Source: an uncultured Clostridia bacterium (GTDB taxonomy: Bacteria; Bacillota; Clostridia; Oscillospirales; Ruminococcaceae). Taken from it: 21,505 bases of DNA. The stretch covers positions 1 to 21,505 of the forward strand of contig CALERQ010000219.1 of assembly GCA_937907305.1 (NCBI GenBank). Reading direction: 5' to 3'. Made by a program: the position numbers and the translations under genes. A model generated the notes under the pieces. The model made no database searches, was not told the origin of the DNA, and worked only from the letters and a program-made list of their open reading frames with translations. Shown here piece after piece: positions 21,489 through 21,505 of this stretch (the first letter of the stretch is position 1; the number at the start of each line of letters is the position of its first letter).

Positions 21489-21505
21489 ATCGGAAATCTA
21501 CAATA

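Overview
The window looks like a chromosomal segment from a moderately GC-rich gut Clostridia, most likely Oscillospiraceae/Ruminococcaceae of the Faecalibacterium-Gemmiger-Subdoligranulum type. The grounds are family content and style, not a marker gene: a MalT/LuxR-type (LAL) regulator beside a sorted surface protein, a DUF6591-like lipoprotein, a CmpB-type putative ABC permease, AGGAGG-type ribosome sites, TTGACA/TATAAT promoters, and GC-rich palindromes between genes.

Layout. 1-193: structured non-coding DNA and a terminator. 194-973 (-): CmpB-like membrane protein with its own promoter. 1134-5260 (-): a LAL regulator (ATPase plus helical repeats) whose C-terminal LuxR HTH lies in another frame behind an ATGA junction, followed 24 bp later by a secreted protein ending in an NPNTG sorting signal. 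5484-5623 (-): broken remnant of another sorting signal. 5671-9815 (+): a compact unit with a strong promoter overlapped by TTGTGCA repeats, a 13-codon leader ORF overlapping the next start, an SLC13/IT-type permease, an FAD-dependent oxidoreductase and a LysR regulator. 10091-10550 (-): decayed DUF6796-like membrane gene with a palindromic operator upstream. 10763-11718 (-): an unknown 144-aa protein translationally coupled to a sigma-70-like protein. 11990-12313 (-): orphan C-terminus of another surface protein. 12323-13717 (-): asnS. 13920-14011 (+): tRNA-Ser(GGA). 14272-15519 (-): dicarboxylate/glutamate-type symporter. 15948-18962 (-): probable operon of a TtcA-like tRNA thiolase, a membrane-anchored XRE regulator and a large hypothetical protein. 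19328-20599 (-): CLC anion channel/transporter. 20757-21488 (-): DUF6591-like lipoprotein.

How the genes may work together. The 5671-9815 unit reads as uptake of an organic anion (permease), its reduction or oxidation in the cytoplasm (flavoprotein) and substrate sensing (LysR). The substrate is unknown. The layout recalls tricarballylate (tcu) loci in logic but not in protein families, and this is the best candidate for an undescribed small metabolic system. The LAL regulator probably controls or is co-transcribed with the surface protein. Three sorting-signal ends occur within 11 kb, two of them decayed, which suggests repeated gain and loss of surface proteins here.

Other notable points are two arrays of adjacent perfect GC hairpins with 3-nt loops (15764-15845 and 19093-19263) that keep order and architecture while their stems change, and a peptide typical of Na+-pump decarboxylase beta subunits inside an unrelated soluble protein. 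Several apparent frame breaks (3092-3110, ~10430, ~10535, ~5601) are each repaired by adding one base, so assembly indels must be excluded before biological conclusions. All functions are from reading the sequence; no searches were run.
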